Assembly: GCF_003201975.1 (NCBI RefSeq)
Contig: NZ_QJJQ01000025.1
Location: 1 to 46,220 of the forward strand
Direction: 5' to 3'
Source: Pseudogracilibacillus auburnensis
Lineage (GTDB): Bacteria; Bacillota; Bacilli; Bacillales; Amphibacillaceae
DNA length: 46,220 bases
Both the position numbers and the translations under genes were made by a program. This document shows positions 32,864-42,060 of the stretch, in pieces (the stretch's first letter is position 1; each line of letters begins with the position of its first letter). The notes under the pieces are model-generated. The model did not search any database. It had not been told where the DNA came from and saw only the letters and a list, made by a program, of their open reading frames with translations.

Positions 32864-35095
32864 TTATAAAAATTCTTCCAATTGTGTTTTTGTTACAAGT
32901 ACCTCACGTGGTTTTGATCCATTTTGGGCAGATACTATTCCCTTATTTTCTAATGTATCAATTAAGCGTGCGGCTCGATTATACCCTATTCTAAACCTTC
33001 TTTGCAATAAGGAAGTGCTCGCTTGATTTTGGTCTACGATAAATGCAATCACTTCGTTTAATAATTCATCTTCTTCCTCTTCTTGGAAGTCGAGTAGTAA
33101 TTGTTCCTGCTCGAATAAATAATTTGGCTTAGCAACTGAACGCATATAAGAAGCTACTCGATCAATTTCTTCGTCTGAAACAAATGGTCCTTGCAATCTT
33201 ACACTTTTATTTGCTCCATTTTCAACGAATAACATATCACCTTTACCTAATAACTTTTCTGCACCGACTGTATCAAGCATCGTTCGAGAATCCACTTGTG
33301 ATGAAACACTAAAAGCAATTCTAGTCGGTATATTTGCTTTGATAAGACCTGTAATGACATCAACAGACGGTCGTTGCGTTGCAAGTAGTAAGTGAATACC
33401 ACACGCACGCGCCTTCTGAGCTATCCGACAAATCGCATCTTCTACTTCTTGCGGAGAGACGATCATTAAATCGGCTAGTTCATCGATGACAATAACCATA
33501 TAAGGTAATTTGTCTCTCTCTCGATTTTGTTTCGTCATTTTTTCATTATATTTTAATATATTTCTTACGCCTGCTTCAACAAATTTCTCATATCGATCTT
33601 CCATTTCATCCACAGCCCATTTTAATGAAATCGTTGCCGCTTTCGCATCTGTAATGACTGGGGCGATCAAATGCGGAATCCCATTATATGGAGTAAGTTC
33701 AACCATTTTCGGATCAATAAGCAAAAATTTTACTTCATTGTAATTCGCTTTATATAAAAGACTAAGTAAAATGGTGTTGATACAGACACTTTTTCCTGAT
33801 CCTGTCGCACCAGCAATTAAGCCGTGGGGCATTTTACCGATATCGGTTATAAGTGGATCTCCTTCAATTGTTAAGCCTAACGCAATTGTTAATGGAGATG
33901 GAGCCTGGTTAAACTCCTCTGTTTCAATAATTTCTTGTAAGCTTACGACTTGTGGATATTGATTTGGCACTTCGATTCCAATTGTATTTTTACCTGGAAT
34001 GGGTGCTTCAATACGAATATCTTTTGCAGCCATATTTAGTTTAATATCATCTGCTAAATTTCTAACTTTGCTTACTTTTACCCCAAGCGCTGGTTGGATT
34101 TCAAATCTTGTTACGGATGGGCCTTGCGTCACTTTGACAATTTTGGCTTGGATATTAAAATGTTTTAACGTTTGTTCAAGTAAAGATTGTTGTTCATCTA
34201 ACCAGACCGAATCATCTTCGTCTGGAAGTATTGGATCGTTTAATAAATAGTTTGGTACATCAATTGGTTCATCGATTGGGTCATCAATTGGTTCATCGAT
34301 TGGGTCATCGATTGATTCATCGATCAGCTTATCAAGTGGTAAATCATACTCCTCATGACTATCTTCTATAAGGTCAAGAACAAATGATGGTGGATTTGGC
34401 TTTTCACTAGATACTATATGCTTTTCTTTTTCTGAAGTAGCTTTTTGTTCTATTTGTTGCTGCATTTCTAGCTTTTTTTCTTCCTTTAGTGAAAGCTCAA
34501 ATGGCTTCCTTTTTTGTTCAGTTGAATCGTGAACTTCAATCTGAATTGGTAGTGAGTTCATCTTATACTCTTCGGAATCATTATTTAGTAGGCCGTCTCG
34601 AATTTTAAACACTCGATCAAGCTCATCTGGCCTCGTATGATTGAATACAATTGGCTCATGCTGTACTTCTATTTGATCTTCCTTATTCTCTACTTGATTC
34701 CTTTTTTGTTCTCGCTCTTCTATTTTTCTCCTTCGAACATATGCTGGGATATCTTCTAGTTCTTTTACTAACTGTTTTCGTTTGTATCCATGAATTAAAA
34801 AGTCTTTTTCCTTATTGGAACGATGAGAGTTACGCTTTAGTTGATAATTTCTCTGATTAACTTGTCTTTTTGCCAATTTTTTTTCAGCTTGATGATCAGG
34901 AATAACTGGGAAACGAAAAGGAGTTATTTGTTCTTTCGGATATTGGTAGGTCATTTTTGTGTTTACAGTTCGATTTGCAACAGAACGATGAATCGACTGA
35001 TTCATTGCTTCATCTTCTTCTCGTTCTTCTTCATCGCCTTCGATGACATCTTCGTAAAAAAAGTCACTCACTTTTTTCTTCCAATCTTTCCACAT
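32864..35095 (-). CDS. sftA: DNA translocase SftA (FtsK/SpoIIIE family, soluble)
   Basis: A 743-residue DNA translocase. There are no membrane helices: residues 1-320 are charged and low-complexity, which separates SftA from SpoIIIE. The motor has Walker A GATGSGKSVCINT (about 430) and Walker B MVIVIDELADLM (about 533), plus the LLIDPKMVEL and LLATQRPSVDVITG motifs. The C-terminal gamma winged helix (STSLLQRRFRIGYNRAARLI) would read KOPS-like SRS sequences. ATG 35095 follows TAGGTGAG. It clears chromosome DNA from the division septum together with FtsZ (B. subtilis knowledge). The N-terminal linker contains a short in-frame tandem repeat (see finding). Confidence 0.95.
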   Translation of the reverse strand: MWKDWKKKVSDFFYEDVIEGDEEEREEDEAMNQSIHRSVANRTVNTKMTYQYPKEQITPFRFPVIPDHQAEKKLAKRQVNQRNYQLKRNSHRSNKEKDFLIHGYKRKQLVKELEDIPAYVRRRKIEEREQKRNQVENKEDQIEVQHEPIVFNHTRPDELDRVFKIRDGLLNNDSEEYKMNSLPIQIEVHDSTEQKRKPFELSLKEEKKLEMQQQIEQKATSEKEKHIVSSEKPNPPSFVLDLIEDSHEEYDLPLDKLIDESIDDPIDEPIDDPIDEPIDVPNYLLNDPILPDEDDSVWLDEQQSLLEQTLKHFNIQAKIVKVTQGPSVTRFEIQPALGVKVSKVRNLADDIKLNMAAKDIRIEAPIPGKNTIGIEVPNQYPQVVSLQEIIETEEFNQAPSPLTIALGLTIEGDPLITDIGKMPHGLIAGATGSGKSVCINTILLSLLYKANYNEVKFLLIDPKMVELTPYNGIPHLIAPVITDAKAATISLKWAVDEMEDRYEKFVEAGVRNILKYNEKMTKQNRERDKLPYMVIVIDELADLMIVSPQEVEDAICRIAQKARACGIHLLLATQRPSVDVITGLIKANIPTRIAFSVSSQVDSRTMLDTVGAEKLLGKGDMLFVENGANKSVRLQGPFVSDEEIDRVASYMRSVAKPNYLFEQEQLLLDFQEEEEDELLNEVIAFIVDQNQASTSLLQRRFRIGYNRAARLIDTLENKGIVSAQNGSKPREVLVTKTQLEEFL
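34261..34330. repeat. In-frame 24 bp tandem repeat within sftA
   Basis: Two identical 24 bp units (34261-34284 and 34285-34308, beginning CAATTGGTTCATCG) are followed by a degenerate third unit. They encode alternating D-x-P-I-D-E-P-I acidic units in the N-terminal linker of SftA. Confidence 0.9.
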
Positions 35096-35175
35096 AATCT
35101 CACCTACTTTTCATAACGATAATGATATATCTATTTTATCAGTTTTTTACTTTTTTTGTTGAAAGATCGCGAAAA

Positions 35176-36012
35176 TTAATCGTTCTTTCCATCATCTGCT
35201 TTATTTTTTACTTTTTTCGGTTTATTTTTAGCTAAAATAAAAATCGGTTCTAATGTTTTATCTTCATAAATAAAGGATAAAGAAGTGATCGGAATTCTAC
35301 CTTCTGCAAAAAACTTCATCGTCATCTGTGCTAAAATATCGTACCCTGTATCATTTGTGATATCTGCTAAAATAAGAACATCTTGATGTGGGACAGCAAC
35401 GGCTAGGTCGCCGACACATTTTGCTTTCATTTCTTCTAAAAAAGCATCATATAGGATACGGCTTGCATCATATCCATCTTGTGTTGCTATAAAATAAAAA
35501 TCATTTTCTCGAACTCGATCCACTTTATAATCCATCGGTAAAGAACGGAGATTGAATAAAGCATTTTCATGCATTCGTTCTTTTGTCCAGCCTTCTTTTT
35601 CAAGAATCTCTTCATCAATTAATCGATATGATTTTCCTAAATCAAGCGCATAAAATATTCTCGTTTCTGCTGTATGATCTTTTGTTACTAATTGTTTTCC
35701 GCCATTCGTTTTTGTTGGAAAGGAGGTAGAACGGATGACAGGGAAAATATGTTTTTCCATTCCTTTTAATTGATGTTCTTCATTCATAATTGCTAATGCT
35801 TCTTTTATATGGTTAACAAGTTCATCGATCGCTGCCTCACCTTGTGCATTATATTTCGCGATCACTTGAGGTAACTTAACGTTCATCCCTTTTTTTGTAT
35901 TTTTCCATTCAATCCGAAACAAATCTTTATCACGATTAAAAGAAGTCCGAAAATCCGGACTTGCTAATCTCTTATTGAGAATGTTTTTCATTTTTATACT
36001 AGTCATTTTCAT
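35176..36012 (-). CDS. ytpQ: DUF1444 family protein YtpQ
   Basis: A 278-residue soluble protein of the DUF1444 (YtpQ) family. ATG 36012 (MKMTSIKMKN) follows GGAGG and matches the B. subtilis YtpQ start; a longer frame to 36042 has no site. Conserved blocks include FPVIRSTSFP, DHTAETRIFYALDLGKSYRLID, GYDASRILYDAFLEEM and VAVPHQDVLILADITNDTGYD. No enzymatic motif is evident and its function is not established. It lies 80 bp upstream of sftA on the same strand and is divergent from ytoQ, the same neighbourhood as in B. subtilis. Confidence 0.92.
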   Translation of the reverse strand: MKMTSIKMKNILNKRLASPDFRTSFNRDKDLFRIEWKNTKKGMNVKLPQVIAKYNAQGEAAIDELVNHIKEALAIMNEEHQLKGMEKHIFPVIRSTSFPTKTNGGKQLVTKDHTAETRIFYALDLGKSYRLIDEEILEKEGWTKERMHENALFNLRSLPMDYKVDRVRENDFYFIATQDGYDASRILYDAFLEEMKAKCVGDLAVAVPHQDVLILADITNDTGYDILAQMTMKFFAEGRIPITSLSFIYEDKTLEPIFILAKNKPKKVKNKADDGKND

Positions 36013-36387
36013 TTGAAAATTCCTCCAAGAAAAATATATCAAAAACGTTCGATTTTTTACATTTAATTGTTATTTCTTTATATACTATCATACTACGTTC
36101 TTGAACTTTAACAAATAATATTTCTTTTTCTAATTGTTTTTCTACTGGAATCAATCCCCATCTTTCAATATTTCAGTTAAAAATCCGAATAACAAAGATT
36201 AGTTATTCGTTTCCACTCTAGATGTTAGTTACAATACAAGAATATGAAGATTTCTTCCATAGATAATGTTCGGGTTGATCTGGGAATTAGCATTGATGTC
36301 AGTGACTCACTTGCTCGTTTATATTTTAAATGGAAAAATTTTGTTTTTCCTTGCTTACAAAGTATAATAAGACTTGGAGGGATGAGA
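36013..36387. other. Divergent intergenic region ytpQ / ytoQ
   Basis: A 375 bp gap. It holds a small hairpin (CGAATAAC at 36186-36193 with GTTATTCG at 36202-36209) and a plausible SigA promoter for ytoQ: TTGTTT (36341-36346), 16 nt spacer, TATAAT (36363-36368). An in-frame extension of ytoQ to 36244 has no ribosome site and would cross this promoter, so it is not accepted. Confidence 0.6.
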
Positions 36388-36828
36388 ATGAAATTAACGG
36401 TGTATTTAGCGGGAGAAATTCATACGAATTGGCGTGAAGAACTGCAAAAGAAGGCAGAAAAAAAACAATTACCCCTTACATTTGTTGCACCTCAAACGAA
36501 TCATGATCGTTCAGATGATATTGGGGAAGACATTTTAGGAAAGCAACCGGGAAAGCTTTATAAAGATGCAGCAGCTTCCGATATTAATAATTTCAGAACA
36601 CAAGTAATGTTGCAAAAAGCAGATGTTGTCATCGCCCTGTTTGGAGAGCAGTACCGGCAGTGGAATACTGCAATGGATGCAAGCAGCGCAATTACATGGA
36701 ACAAGCCAACTATTATTATTAGACCAGAATCACTCATTCATCCACTGAAAGAGCTTTCCAATAAAGCGAATGTAACAGTGGAAACGGTAGATCAAGCATT
36801 AGATGTGTTAAGCTATATTTATGAATAA
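36388..36828 (+). CDS. ytoQ: YtoQ family protein
   Basis: A 146-residue protein nearly collinear with B. subtilis YtoQ: KLTVYLAGEIHTNWREEL, NHDRSDDIGEDILG, ASDINNFRTQVMLQKADVVI, ALFGEQYRQWNTAMDASSAI and IIRPESLIHPLKELSNKANV. The fold looks like a nucleoside 2-deoxyribosyltransferase-type Rossmann fold (LAGEI start, DVVIALFGE), but the function is not established. ATG 36388 is preferred, 6 nt after GGAGGG; ATG 36382 directly abuts that site. It is a single gene, followed by a methyltransferase gene 57 bp downstream. Confidence 0.92.
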   Translation: MKLTVYLAGEIHTNWREELQKKAEKKQLPLTFVAPQTNHDRSDDIGEDILGKQPGKLYKDAAASDINNFRTQVMLQKADVVIALFGEQYRQWNTAMDASSAITWNKPTIIIRPESLIHPLKELSNKANVTVETVDQALDVLSYIYE

Positions 36829-36885
36829 ATGTAATCGGTATTTGGGATTTCGTAGGGAGAACTTTATGTACAAAGGGGCTCCATA

Positions 36886-37632
36886 ATGACTATTGGAAAA
36901 ACGAGTTTTAATTATGATGAGCACGAAACAAAGTATTCTAGCCTGAGGCAAACCGATCCAATTATTGCCAAACATATAGTAGAAGCTTTAGGCTCAGCTA
37001 AAACGGTCCTCAATGTTGGTGCAGGTGGGGGTTCTTATGAGCCTCAAGACAAATATGTTGTTGCAGTTGAACCTTCTATTTCAATGAGAAAAGAACGAGT
37101 GAATGCGAATAAAGTTCCTGCCATTATCGGAACAGCGGATTCATTACCTTTTGATAACGACTCTTTTGATGCGTCCTTGGCGACTCTAACAATTCACCAT
37201 TGGCCTGACCTTGAAAAAGGCTTACTTGAGCTTAAGAGGGTGACTCGAAACCAAATTGTTATTATGACATATGATCCTAATGCACTGGATGTTTTTTGGA
37301 ATGCTTATTATTTTCCAGAATTAATTAAAGTAGAAAAAGCGCGCTATCCAAAAATAAATAAAATAACAAACATACTAGGTGAAGCCTCTATTATCAAAGA
37401 TATCCCAATTCCGATCGATTGTCGAGATGGTTTTCAAGAAGCTTTTTATGGAAGACCAGAAGCATTTCTTCAAAAGGAAGTCCGCCAATCTCAATCAGCT
37501 TGGATATTTTTGTCAGATGAAGTGGAACAAAAACTCGTTAAAAGGTTAGAAGATGATCTTACATCGGTAAATGGGATAAAAAGTTTGGAGCGCATAGAAA
37601 AATGCCTTTTTTTAATGGGGCTCTACGTCTAA
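36886..37632 (+). CDS. Class I SAM-dependent methyltransferase
   Basis: A 248-residue methyltransferase of the Methyltransf_11 type. Motif I is VLNVGAGGGSYEP (residues about 40-52). VVAVEPSISMRKER is the acidic end of strand 2 with Glu. GTADSLPFDNDSFDASLATLTIHHW covers motifs II-III. ATG 36886 follows AAAGGGG. The substrate is unknown. It has no counterpart at this place in B. subtilis as I remember it, so it may be an insertion between ytoQ and ytoP. The terminator lies just after it. Confidence 0.87.
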   Translation: MTIGKTSFNYDEHETKYSSLRQTDPIIAKHIVEALGSAKTVLNVGAGGGSYEPQDKYVVAVEPSISMRKERVNANKVPAIIGTADSLPFDNDSFDASLATLTIHHWPDLEKGLLELKRVTRNQIVIMTYDPNALDVFWNAYYFPELIKVEKARYPKINKITNILGEASIIKDIPIPIDCRDGFQEAFYGRPEAFLQKEVRQSQSAWIFLSDEVEQKLVKRLEDDLTSVNGIKSLERIEKCLFLMGLYV

Positions 37633-37658
37633 TTATTTATCCTAAAAAGTAATTTGTA

Positions 37659-37698
37659 AAAAAAGGCTGTGATGGAAAAAATCCACCACAGCCTTTTA
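37659..37698. terminator. Bidirectional terminator
   Basis: AAAAGGCTGTG-x-TGGA pairs with TCCA-x-CACAGCCTTTT around a run of A. It ends the methyltransferase gene (+) and the ytoP / DUF84 operon (-). Confidence 0.92.
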
Positions 37699-37709
37699 TC
37701 TTGAATAAA

Positions 37710-38219
37710 TTACTCTTCTTTACTCCAAAAATCCATCTGCCCTTTCAATAACGTCACAACATGAGCAAACATTTCATCACGGAGTATTTGTCCGTTTGTA
37801 AAAATCCCAATTGCACCTTCATGATGACGAATATCTGATTTCTGTGCATAGTCATTCATGACATCACTTAATTCTATTCCATCCTCAATCGGCTCTATAA
37901 AGGATCGTGGCAATTGAATACGGGCACCACCAGCCGTAAATAGTTTCCCATCTGGTGTAACGATCGCCCCCCAATTACAAAGATAAAGCTCCTCATGTAG
38001 GAACATGACGCCACCTTCTAGTCCTATTCCAGTGCTATTTTGACTTGTCTTCCTTGCACCACGGGCCCGATTTATCGCACCTTGCAGTGTTTCTTCATCC
38101 CCCACTGGTTGCGCGGAAACACCTGATGGTACTTCCACAGTTAAAATTTCTTCTTTTTCAAAAACCGTTTTCACTGCATTTACTTTCGTTTTATTCAATG
38201 AACCGATGACAATTTTCAT
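37710..38219 (-). CDS. DUF84 (inosine/xanthosine triphosphatase, YjjX-like) protein
   Basis: A 169-residue protein of the DUF84/YjjX family, related to the ITPase/Maf nucleotide-house-cleaning fold. IVIGSLNKTKVNAVKTVF is the phosphate-binding start, GDEETLQGAINRARGA the middle helix, and TGIGLEGGVMF the strand with the likely catalytic acid. Relatives hydrolyse ITP/XTP or act on non-canonical purine nucleotides. ATG 38219 follows GAAGGG. It is 17 bp after ytoP on the same strand, so probably co-transcribed. Nothing is unusual. Confidence 0.88.
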   Translation of the reverse strand: MKIVIGSLNKTKVNAVKTVFEKEEILTVEVPSGVSAQPVGDEETLQGAINRARGARKTSQNSTGIGLEGGVMFLHEELYLCNWGAIVTPDGKLFTAGGARIQLPRSFIEPIEDGIELSDVMNDYAQKSDIRHHEGAIGIFTNGQILRDEMFAHVVTLLKGQMDFWSKEE

Positions 38220-38236
38220 AAAAACCCTTCATTCTG

Positions 38237-39310
38237 TTAGTTTTTTCGTATGGAATCGATTGTTGCTTGATCAGTTGCCTTTACTAATGTAACCAATAAT
38301 TCCTTTGCCGCGGCATAATCATCGACATGAATGATCGAGGAAGACGTATGGATATATCGAGCACAAATCCCAATCACGGCTGATGGTACCCCATCATTTG
38401 AAATATGTACACGTCCTGCGTCTGTTCCACCTTGAGAGATAAAATATTGGTATGGAATATCGTTTGATTCTGCTGTATCAAGGATAAACTCCCTCATCCC
38501 ACGGTGAGTGATCATCGTTCGGTCAAAAATTCTGAGTAGTGCACCTTTACCAATTTGCCCAAACTCCTCTTTATTTCCAGACATATCATTTGCAGGTGAT
38601 GCATCAAGTGCAAAAAAGATATCTGGCTGAATCATGTTTGCTGCCGTTTGCGCCCCGCGTAAACCGACCTCTTCCTGAACAGTAGCCCCTGCATATAATG
38701 TATTTTGTAATGTTTCCTCTTTAAGCTCTTTTAATAGTTCAATCGCTAGTCCGCATCCATAGCGATTATCCCAAGCTTTAGCTAAAATCTTTTTTTCATT
38801 TGCCATCGGAGTAAAAGGACAGATTGGCACAATGGAATCGCCTGGTGAAACACCGATATGAAGTGCATCTTCTTTATCGTCCGCGCCAATATCAATTAAC
38901 ATATTGCTTATTTCCATCGGCTTCTTTCGTTGATCTGGAGTTAAATTATGTGGTGGAATCGATCCAATCACACCAGGAACGATTCCTTTTTTCGTCATAA
39001 TTTGTACTCTTTGAGCAAGTAATACTTGATTCCACCATCCGCCTAGCGGTTGAAAGCGAATCATTCCATTGTCGGTAATTTGCGTGACCATAAAGCCAAC
39101 TTCATCCATATGTCCTGCAACCATGACACGTGGTCCAATACCATTTTTCACCCCAAATATACTACCCAAATTATCATACATTATTTCATCTGCATATTTA
39201 GTTAATTCCGTTTTCATAAAATCTCGTACTAGCTTTTCATCTCCAGGCACACCTTGTAACTCTGTCAACGTTTTAAACATGTTCCTTGTAGATTTTTCCA
39301 ATTTTATCAC
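38237..39310 (-). CDS. ytoP: M42 family aminopeptidase YtoP
   Basis: A 357-residue M42 (glutamyl/deblocking) metallo-aminopeptidase. Zinc ligands are seen in [10 protein letters not shown] (His, Asp), [12 protein letters not shown] (bridging Asp), [11 protein letters not shown] (catalytic Glu-Glu), [10 protein letters not shown] (Asp) and [14 protein letters not shown] (His). It likely trims peptides in the cytoplasm. The first in-frame start is GTG 39310, which aligns with the B. subtilis YtoP start. A TTG at 39301 has better spacing from AAAGAGAG, so the start is uncertain by 9 nt. It forms an operon with the DUF84 gene. Confidence 0.93.
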   Translation of the reverse strand: MIKLEKSTRNMFKTLTELQGVPGDEKLVRDFMKTELTKYADEIMYDNLGSIFGVKNGIGPRVMVAGHMDEVGFMVTQITDNGMIRFQPLGGWWNQVLLAQRVQIMTKKGIVPGVIGSIPPHNLTPDQRKKPMEISNMLIDIGADDKEDALHIGVSPGDSIVPICPFTPMANEKKILAKAWDNRYGCGLAIELLKELKEETLQNTLYAGATVQEEVGLRGAQTAANMIQPDIFFALDASPANDMSGNKEEFGQIGKGALLRIFDRTMITHRGMREFILDTAESNDIPYQYFISQGGTDAGRVHISNDGVPSAVIGICARYIHTSSSIIHVDDYAAAKELLVTLVKATDQATIDSIRKN

Positions 39311-39525
39311 TCTCTTTCTATTTTTTCACTTGTTCAAAAGTGGATGATCATTTCTAATGGATAAGGAATTTATGAAAGACTTGGAGAATATCCATTTTCT
39401 ACATACTATTTACTTGTTTTGTCATATAATAAATTCCTTTTTTCATGTATACTATACATATAAATCATTAGATTTGGAGAACATGACTCCTTACAAAGAT
39501 TATTTAAATGGGGTGAATGATACAA

Positions 39526-39843
39526 ATGAGTCGAAAAAATACTTTACTTGCAGCTGGATTAGGATTTGCGATTGGCTACTTATTAAAAGAACAACTTGAC
39601 GAATACAAAAAACTCACACCAGAAAAAGCACTACAATATGCAAAAGAAACGTTTCAAAAAAACGGTCCAATTAATGGGTCATGGATTTACATGAAGCCAG
39701 AAAAACTAGAAAAAAACGGCCTAATTTACGATACGTATCGCGGAGGTATTAGCCGAAATATTGATGGAGACAACAAACAATATGACTTTTATGTCGATAT
39801 TGAAACAGGTGCCATCATTGACGCCAAACAAATAGCTTCATAG
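39526..39843 (+). CDS. ytzB: PepSY-type protein YtzB
   Basis: A 105-residue protein. An N-terminal hydrophobic segment (LLAAGLGFAIGYLL) anchors or exports it, and a PepSY-like domain follows (LTPEKALQYAKETFQKNGPI ... YDFYVDIETGAIIDAKQI). ATG 39526 is chosen because the GGGGTG ribosome site is too close to the first ATG at 39517. PepSY domains are thought to inhibit peptidases or sense the envelope. It lies beside ytoP and ytnP as in B. subtilis. It is a single gene with its own terminator. Confidence 0.85.
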   Translation: MSRKNTLLAAGLGFAIGYLLKEQLDEYKKLTPEKALQYAKETFQKNGPINGSWIYMKPEKLEKNGLIYDTYRGGISRNIDGDNKQYDFYVDIETGAIIDAKQIAS

Positions 39844-39872
39844 CCATCCTCATACTGGATGGCTATTTTTTT
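39840..39872 (+). terminator. Intrinsic terminator of ytzB
   Basis: ATAGCCATCC and GGATGGCTAT form a perfect 10 bp stem with a 7 nt loop, followed by TTTTTT. The stop codon of ytzB lies in the first arm. Confidence 0.93.
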
Positions 39873-39887
39873 ATCGATTAAAGTTTA

Positions 39888-40739
39888 TTAATATTCATAC
39901 TGCTTCCTTTTAAGCTCGTCAATTACCACACCAGACTCATCATATTGTAACGCACGATAATATGCGTCATGATAAAAGGTATACCATGCCTTCCGCTCAT
40001 ATCCATACTCCATCCACTTTTCTTTTTCATGAACGGAAGTAACAGGATAGTCGTCATATGCCATGGCCCATAACTTGTTTTGATGACCGTGGGTTGCCAT
40101 AATATCCGCCATATGGATAAAACAGTTCTCCCCATCTTCAAATACTACTATGCTATGTCCATCACTATGCCCACCTGTATGGATCATTTTTAGTTCGTCG
40201 GTAATATGTATTTCATCTTCAAACGTTTTCACTTGTTCTTGAATGGACTCCCAGTTCATTGGCCAATACGTATTAATGGACCGAATATTCGGGTTTCGCA
40301 TCTCTTTCCATTCGATGCTAGACGTTATAATTGGCACATCAGGAAAAACCGAAACATACTCATCACCTAGCTTTTTCGTTAAACCACAAGCATGATCAAA
40401 ATGTAAATGGCTCATCAAAATGCAATCGATATCTGCTACGGTTAAATGGAGTTTTTCAAGGGAAGATTCAAGATTAGATTCTTCCAGTACCCCGAAATTA
40501 CGCATCTGTTTTTCTGAAAGCTTTCCATTTCCCATTCCGGTATCGATTAAATAATTTTTTCCATCTAATTGAAGCAAAATAGGATCTGTTCTTAATTCGA
40601 TTTGATTTTTTTCATTTACAGGGTATTTACGACTCCATAATGGCTTTGGTACAACACCAAACATCGCCCCACCATCAAGAAAATTAACACCACCATTGAG
40701 CCAAGTTAAAGTCGCTTTTCCAACTTGTAGACGTTCCAT
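39888..40739 (-). CDS. ytnP: Metallo-beta-lactamase fold hydrolase YtnP (lactonase-type)
   Basis: A 283-residue metallo-beta-lactamase fold enzyme. The zinc motif is [11 protein letters not shown] (residues about 108-118), with further ligands in [10 protein letters not shown] and in the C-terminal [10 protein letters not shown]. It is collinear with B. subtilis YtnP ([38 protein letters not shown]), reported as a lactonase that quenches homoserine-lactone-type signals. ATG 40739 follows AGGAGG. It is monocistronic and convergent with ytzB. The true substrate here is not provable from sequence. Confidence 0.93.
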   Translation of the reverse strand: MERLQVGKATLTWLNGGVNFLDGGAMFGVVPKPLWSRKYPVNEKNQIELRTDPILLQLDGKNYLIDTGMGNGKLSEKQMRNFGVLEESNLESSLEKLHLTVADIDCILMSHLHFDHACGLTKKLGDEYVSVFPDVPIITSSIEWKEMRNPNIRSINTYWPMNWESIQEQVKTFEDEIHITDELKMIHTGGHSDGHSIVVFEDGENCFIHMADIMATHGHQNKLWAMAYDDYPVTSVHEKEKWMEYGYERKAWYTFYHDAYYRALQYDESGVVIDELKRKQYEY

Positions 40740-40820
40740 CGTATCTTCCTCCTATTTTCAAATTCAATTAGGGTATATTATAACAAATTTAGGGCATAAT
40801 AGCAGAGAGGTGATTTTATA

Positions 40821-41111
40821 ATGTATTTAACTGTCCACAATCAGTTAACATTATTACATGATTTACTAGATGAACAAGTGACATTTAAAACCGTTTCCAT
40901 GAATGAATACAGGCAAATTAAAAAGCTTGTTCAAACGATGATTGCTAATAAAGAAATGGATGGCGAGTTGTTAACAGTGCTACCAGAAATTTATTATTAC
41001 GGGATTAAAGGTGAAATCGCCCACTCTTTTTCAGATCATATTTCAGAAAACGAAAACAATATTCAGAAGTGGTTAGAAACGATCAATCGAACAAAAACAA
41101 ATATTAGTTAA
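40821..41111 (+). CDS. ytzH: YtzH-like protein
   Basis: A 96-residue helical protein matching the YtzH-like family by length, layout and position (HNQLTLLHDLLDEQ near the start; two further helices). ATG 40821 follows GAGAGGTG. No catalytic motif is seen and no function is known. Its last 8 nt overlap the convergent ytlR-type gene. In B. subtilis ytzH lies between trmB and ytmP, but neither of those is in this interval. Confidence 0.8.
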   Translation: MYLTVHNQLTLLHDLLDEQVTFKTVSMNEYRQIKKLVQTMIANKEMDGELLTVLPEIYYYGIKGEIAHSFSDHISENENNIQKWLETINRTKTNIS

Positions 41112-42060
41112 TATGGTTGCGATTATTTTGAACCATTTTTGAACAGCCTTTTACCTGCATTGGTAGTGGCTGTTTTATCATGGTGCAAAAAGATGTACTC
41201 CCTGTCTCTCCATCTACTTGATATGGGATAGAATGATTGGCATAACATGTGATTTTCTGCGCCGTGTACGTTGATACTTCTTTAAAGTGAAGATGTTTTC
41301 CAAAAAACACAGTGAAAAACAATGCCAATACTTTCCACTTTGAAATCGAATCAATAACTAGAATCGAAAAATGTTCTCCATTATTCCGTGCTTGCGGATT
41401 TATTTTCATTCCACCACCAAAATAAGGATGATTATTTATCGTAAGCAAAAAACATCGTTTAAATACTTTGGTCCTTTGATCCAATTCCATTTTTATGATA
41501 AAAGGTTTAAACGTGAAAAGTGAACGTATTAATGCATATAAATAGACGAGAGAACCGCATCGTAATCGGTTGAAGACCTTTTTTATTTTCGATTGATTAG
41601 CCTGCTGAGCGACTACTGCATCAAAACCAAAACCGAGACAGTTTACAAAGTTTCGTTTTTCACCGTTTTTTGAAAGATAAGACCCGAACCAATAAGGGAC
41701 GGAAGTATTAGTCTCATAAATGTTTTGCATTAGTTTATTTATATTTTTTGGAGTCGAAGTCCCTCTTGCAAAATCATTCCCTGAACCACTAGGGATAAAA
41801 CTAATCGGTATTTGCTTATTTTTCAATCCATTTATCACTTCATGCATGGTACCATCTCCACCAATAACGACAATTAAAGTAATGTCAGTTTCGCGATATT
41901 TTCGGTGAAGGCTTTTCGCAATCTCTTCGGCATGTCCTTTATATTTTGTACAGAAAGATACGGTATTTAGTTTTTGGAAATACTCATTTTTCTGTAATTT
42001 GGCATAAATCGTTTTAGCACGACCTTTTCCGGCAATTGGATTCATAATAAATATGTACAT
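41104..42060 (-). CDS. ytlR: Diacylglycerol kinase-family lipid kinase (YtlR-like)
   Basis: A 318-residue protein of the DAGK/sphingosine-kinase catalytic family. It shows IMNPIAGKGRAKTIY at the start, VIGGDGTMHEVINGL (the GGDGT nucleotide loop), IPSGSGNDFARG and the later PYFGGGMKINPQARNNGEHF. It probably phosphorylates a lipid headgroup at the membrane surface; the YtlR substrate is not established. ATG 42060 abuts the TAA of the upstream gene (TAAATG), with GAGGAG inside that gene, so translation is coupled. A Cys-rich, basic C-terminus is unremarkable. Confidence 0.88.
   Translation of the reverse strand: MYIFIMNPIAGKGRAKTIYAKLQKNEYFQKLNTVSFCTKYKGHAEEIAKSLHRKYRETDITLIVVIGGDGTMHEVINGLKNKQIPISFIPSGSGNDFARGTSTPKNINKLMQNIYETNTSVPYWFGSYLSKNGEKRNFVNCLGFGFDAVVAQQANQSKIKKVFNRLRCGSLVYLYALIRSLFTFKPFIIKMELDQRTKVFKRCFLLTINNHPYFGGGMKINPQARNNGEHFSILVIDSISKWKVLALFFTVFFGKHLHFKEVSTYTAQKITCYANHSIPYQVDGETGSTSFCTMIKQPLPMQVKGCSKMVQNNRNHIN

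Noticed and set aside
32498-33026. Several plus-strand ORFs opposite the nicotinate phosphoribosyltransferase and sftA genes
   Set aside because: Antisense shadows of strongly supported genes, without ribosome sites.
36244-36387. N-terminal extension of YtoQ
   Set aside because: Homologues start at the MKLTVYLAGEI position; the extension crosses a good promoter and lacks a ribosome site.
39357-39599. 80-codon plus-strand ORF overlapping the ytzB start
   Set aside because: It overlaps the ytzB promoter and start in another frame, has no ribosome site, and its end has no protein-like pattern.
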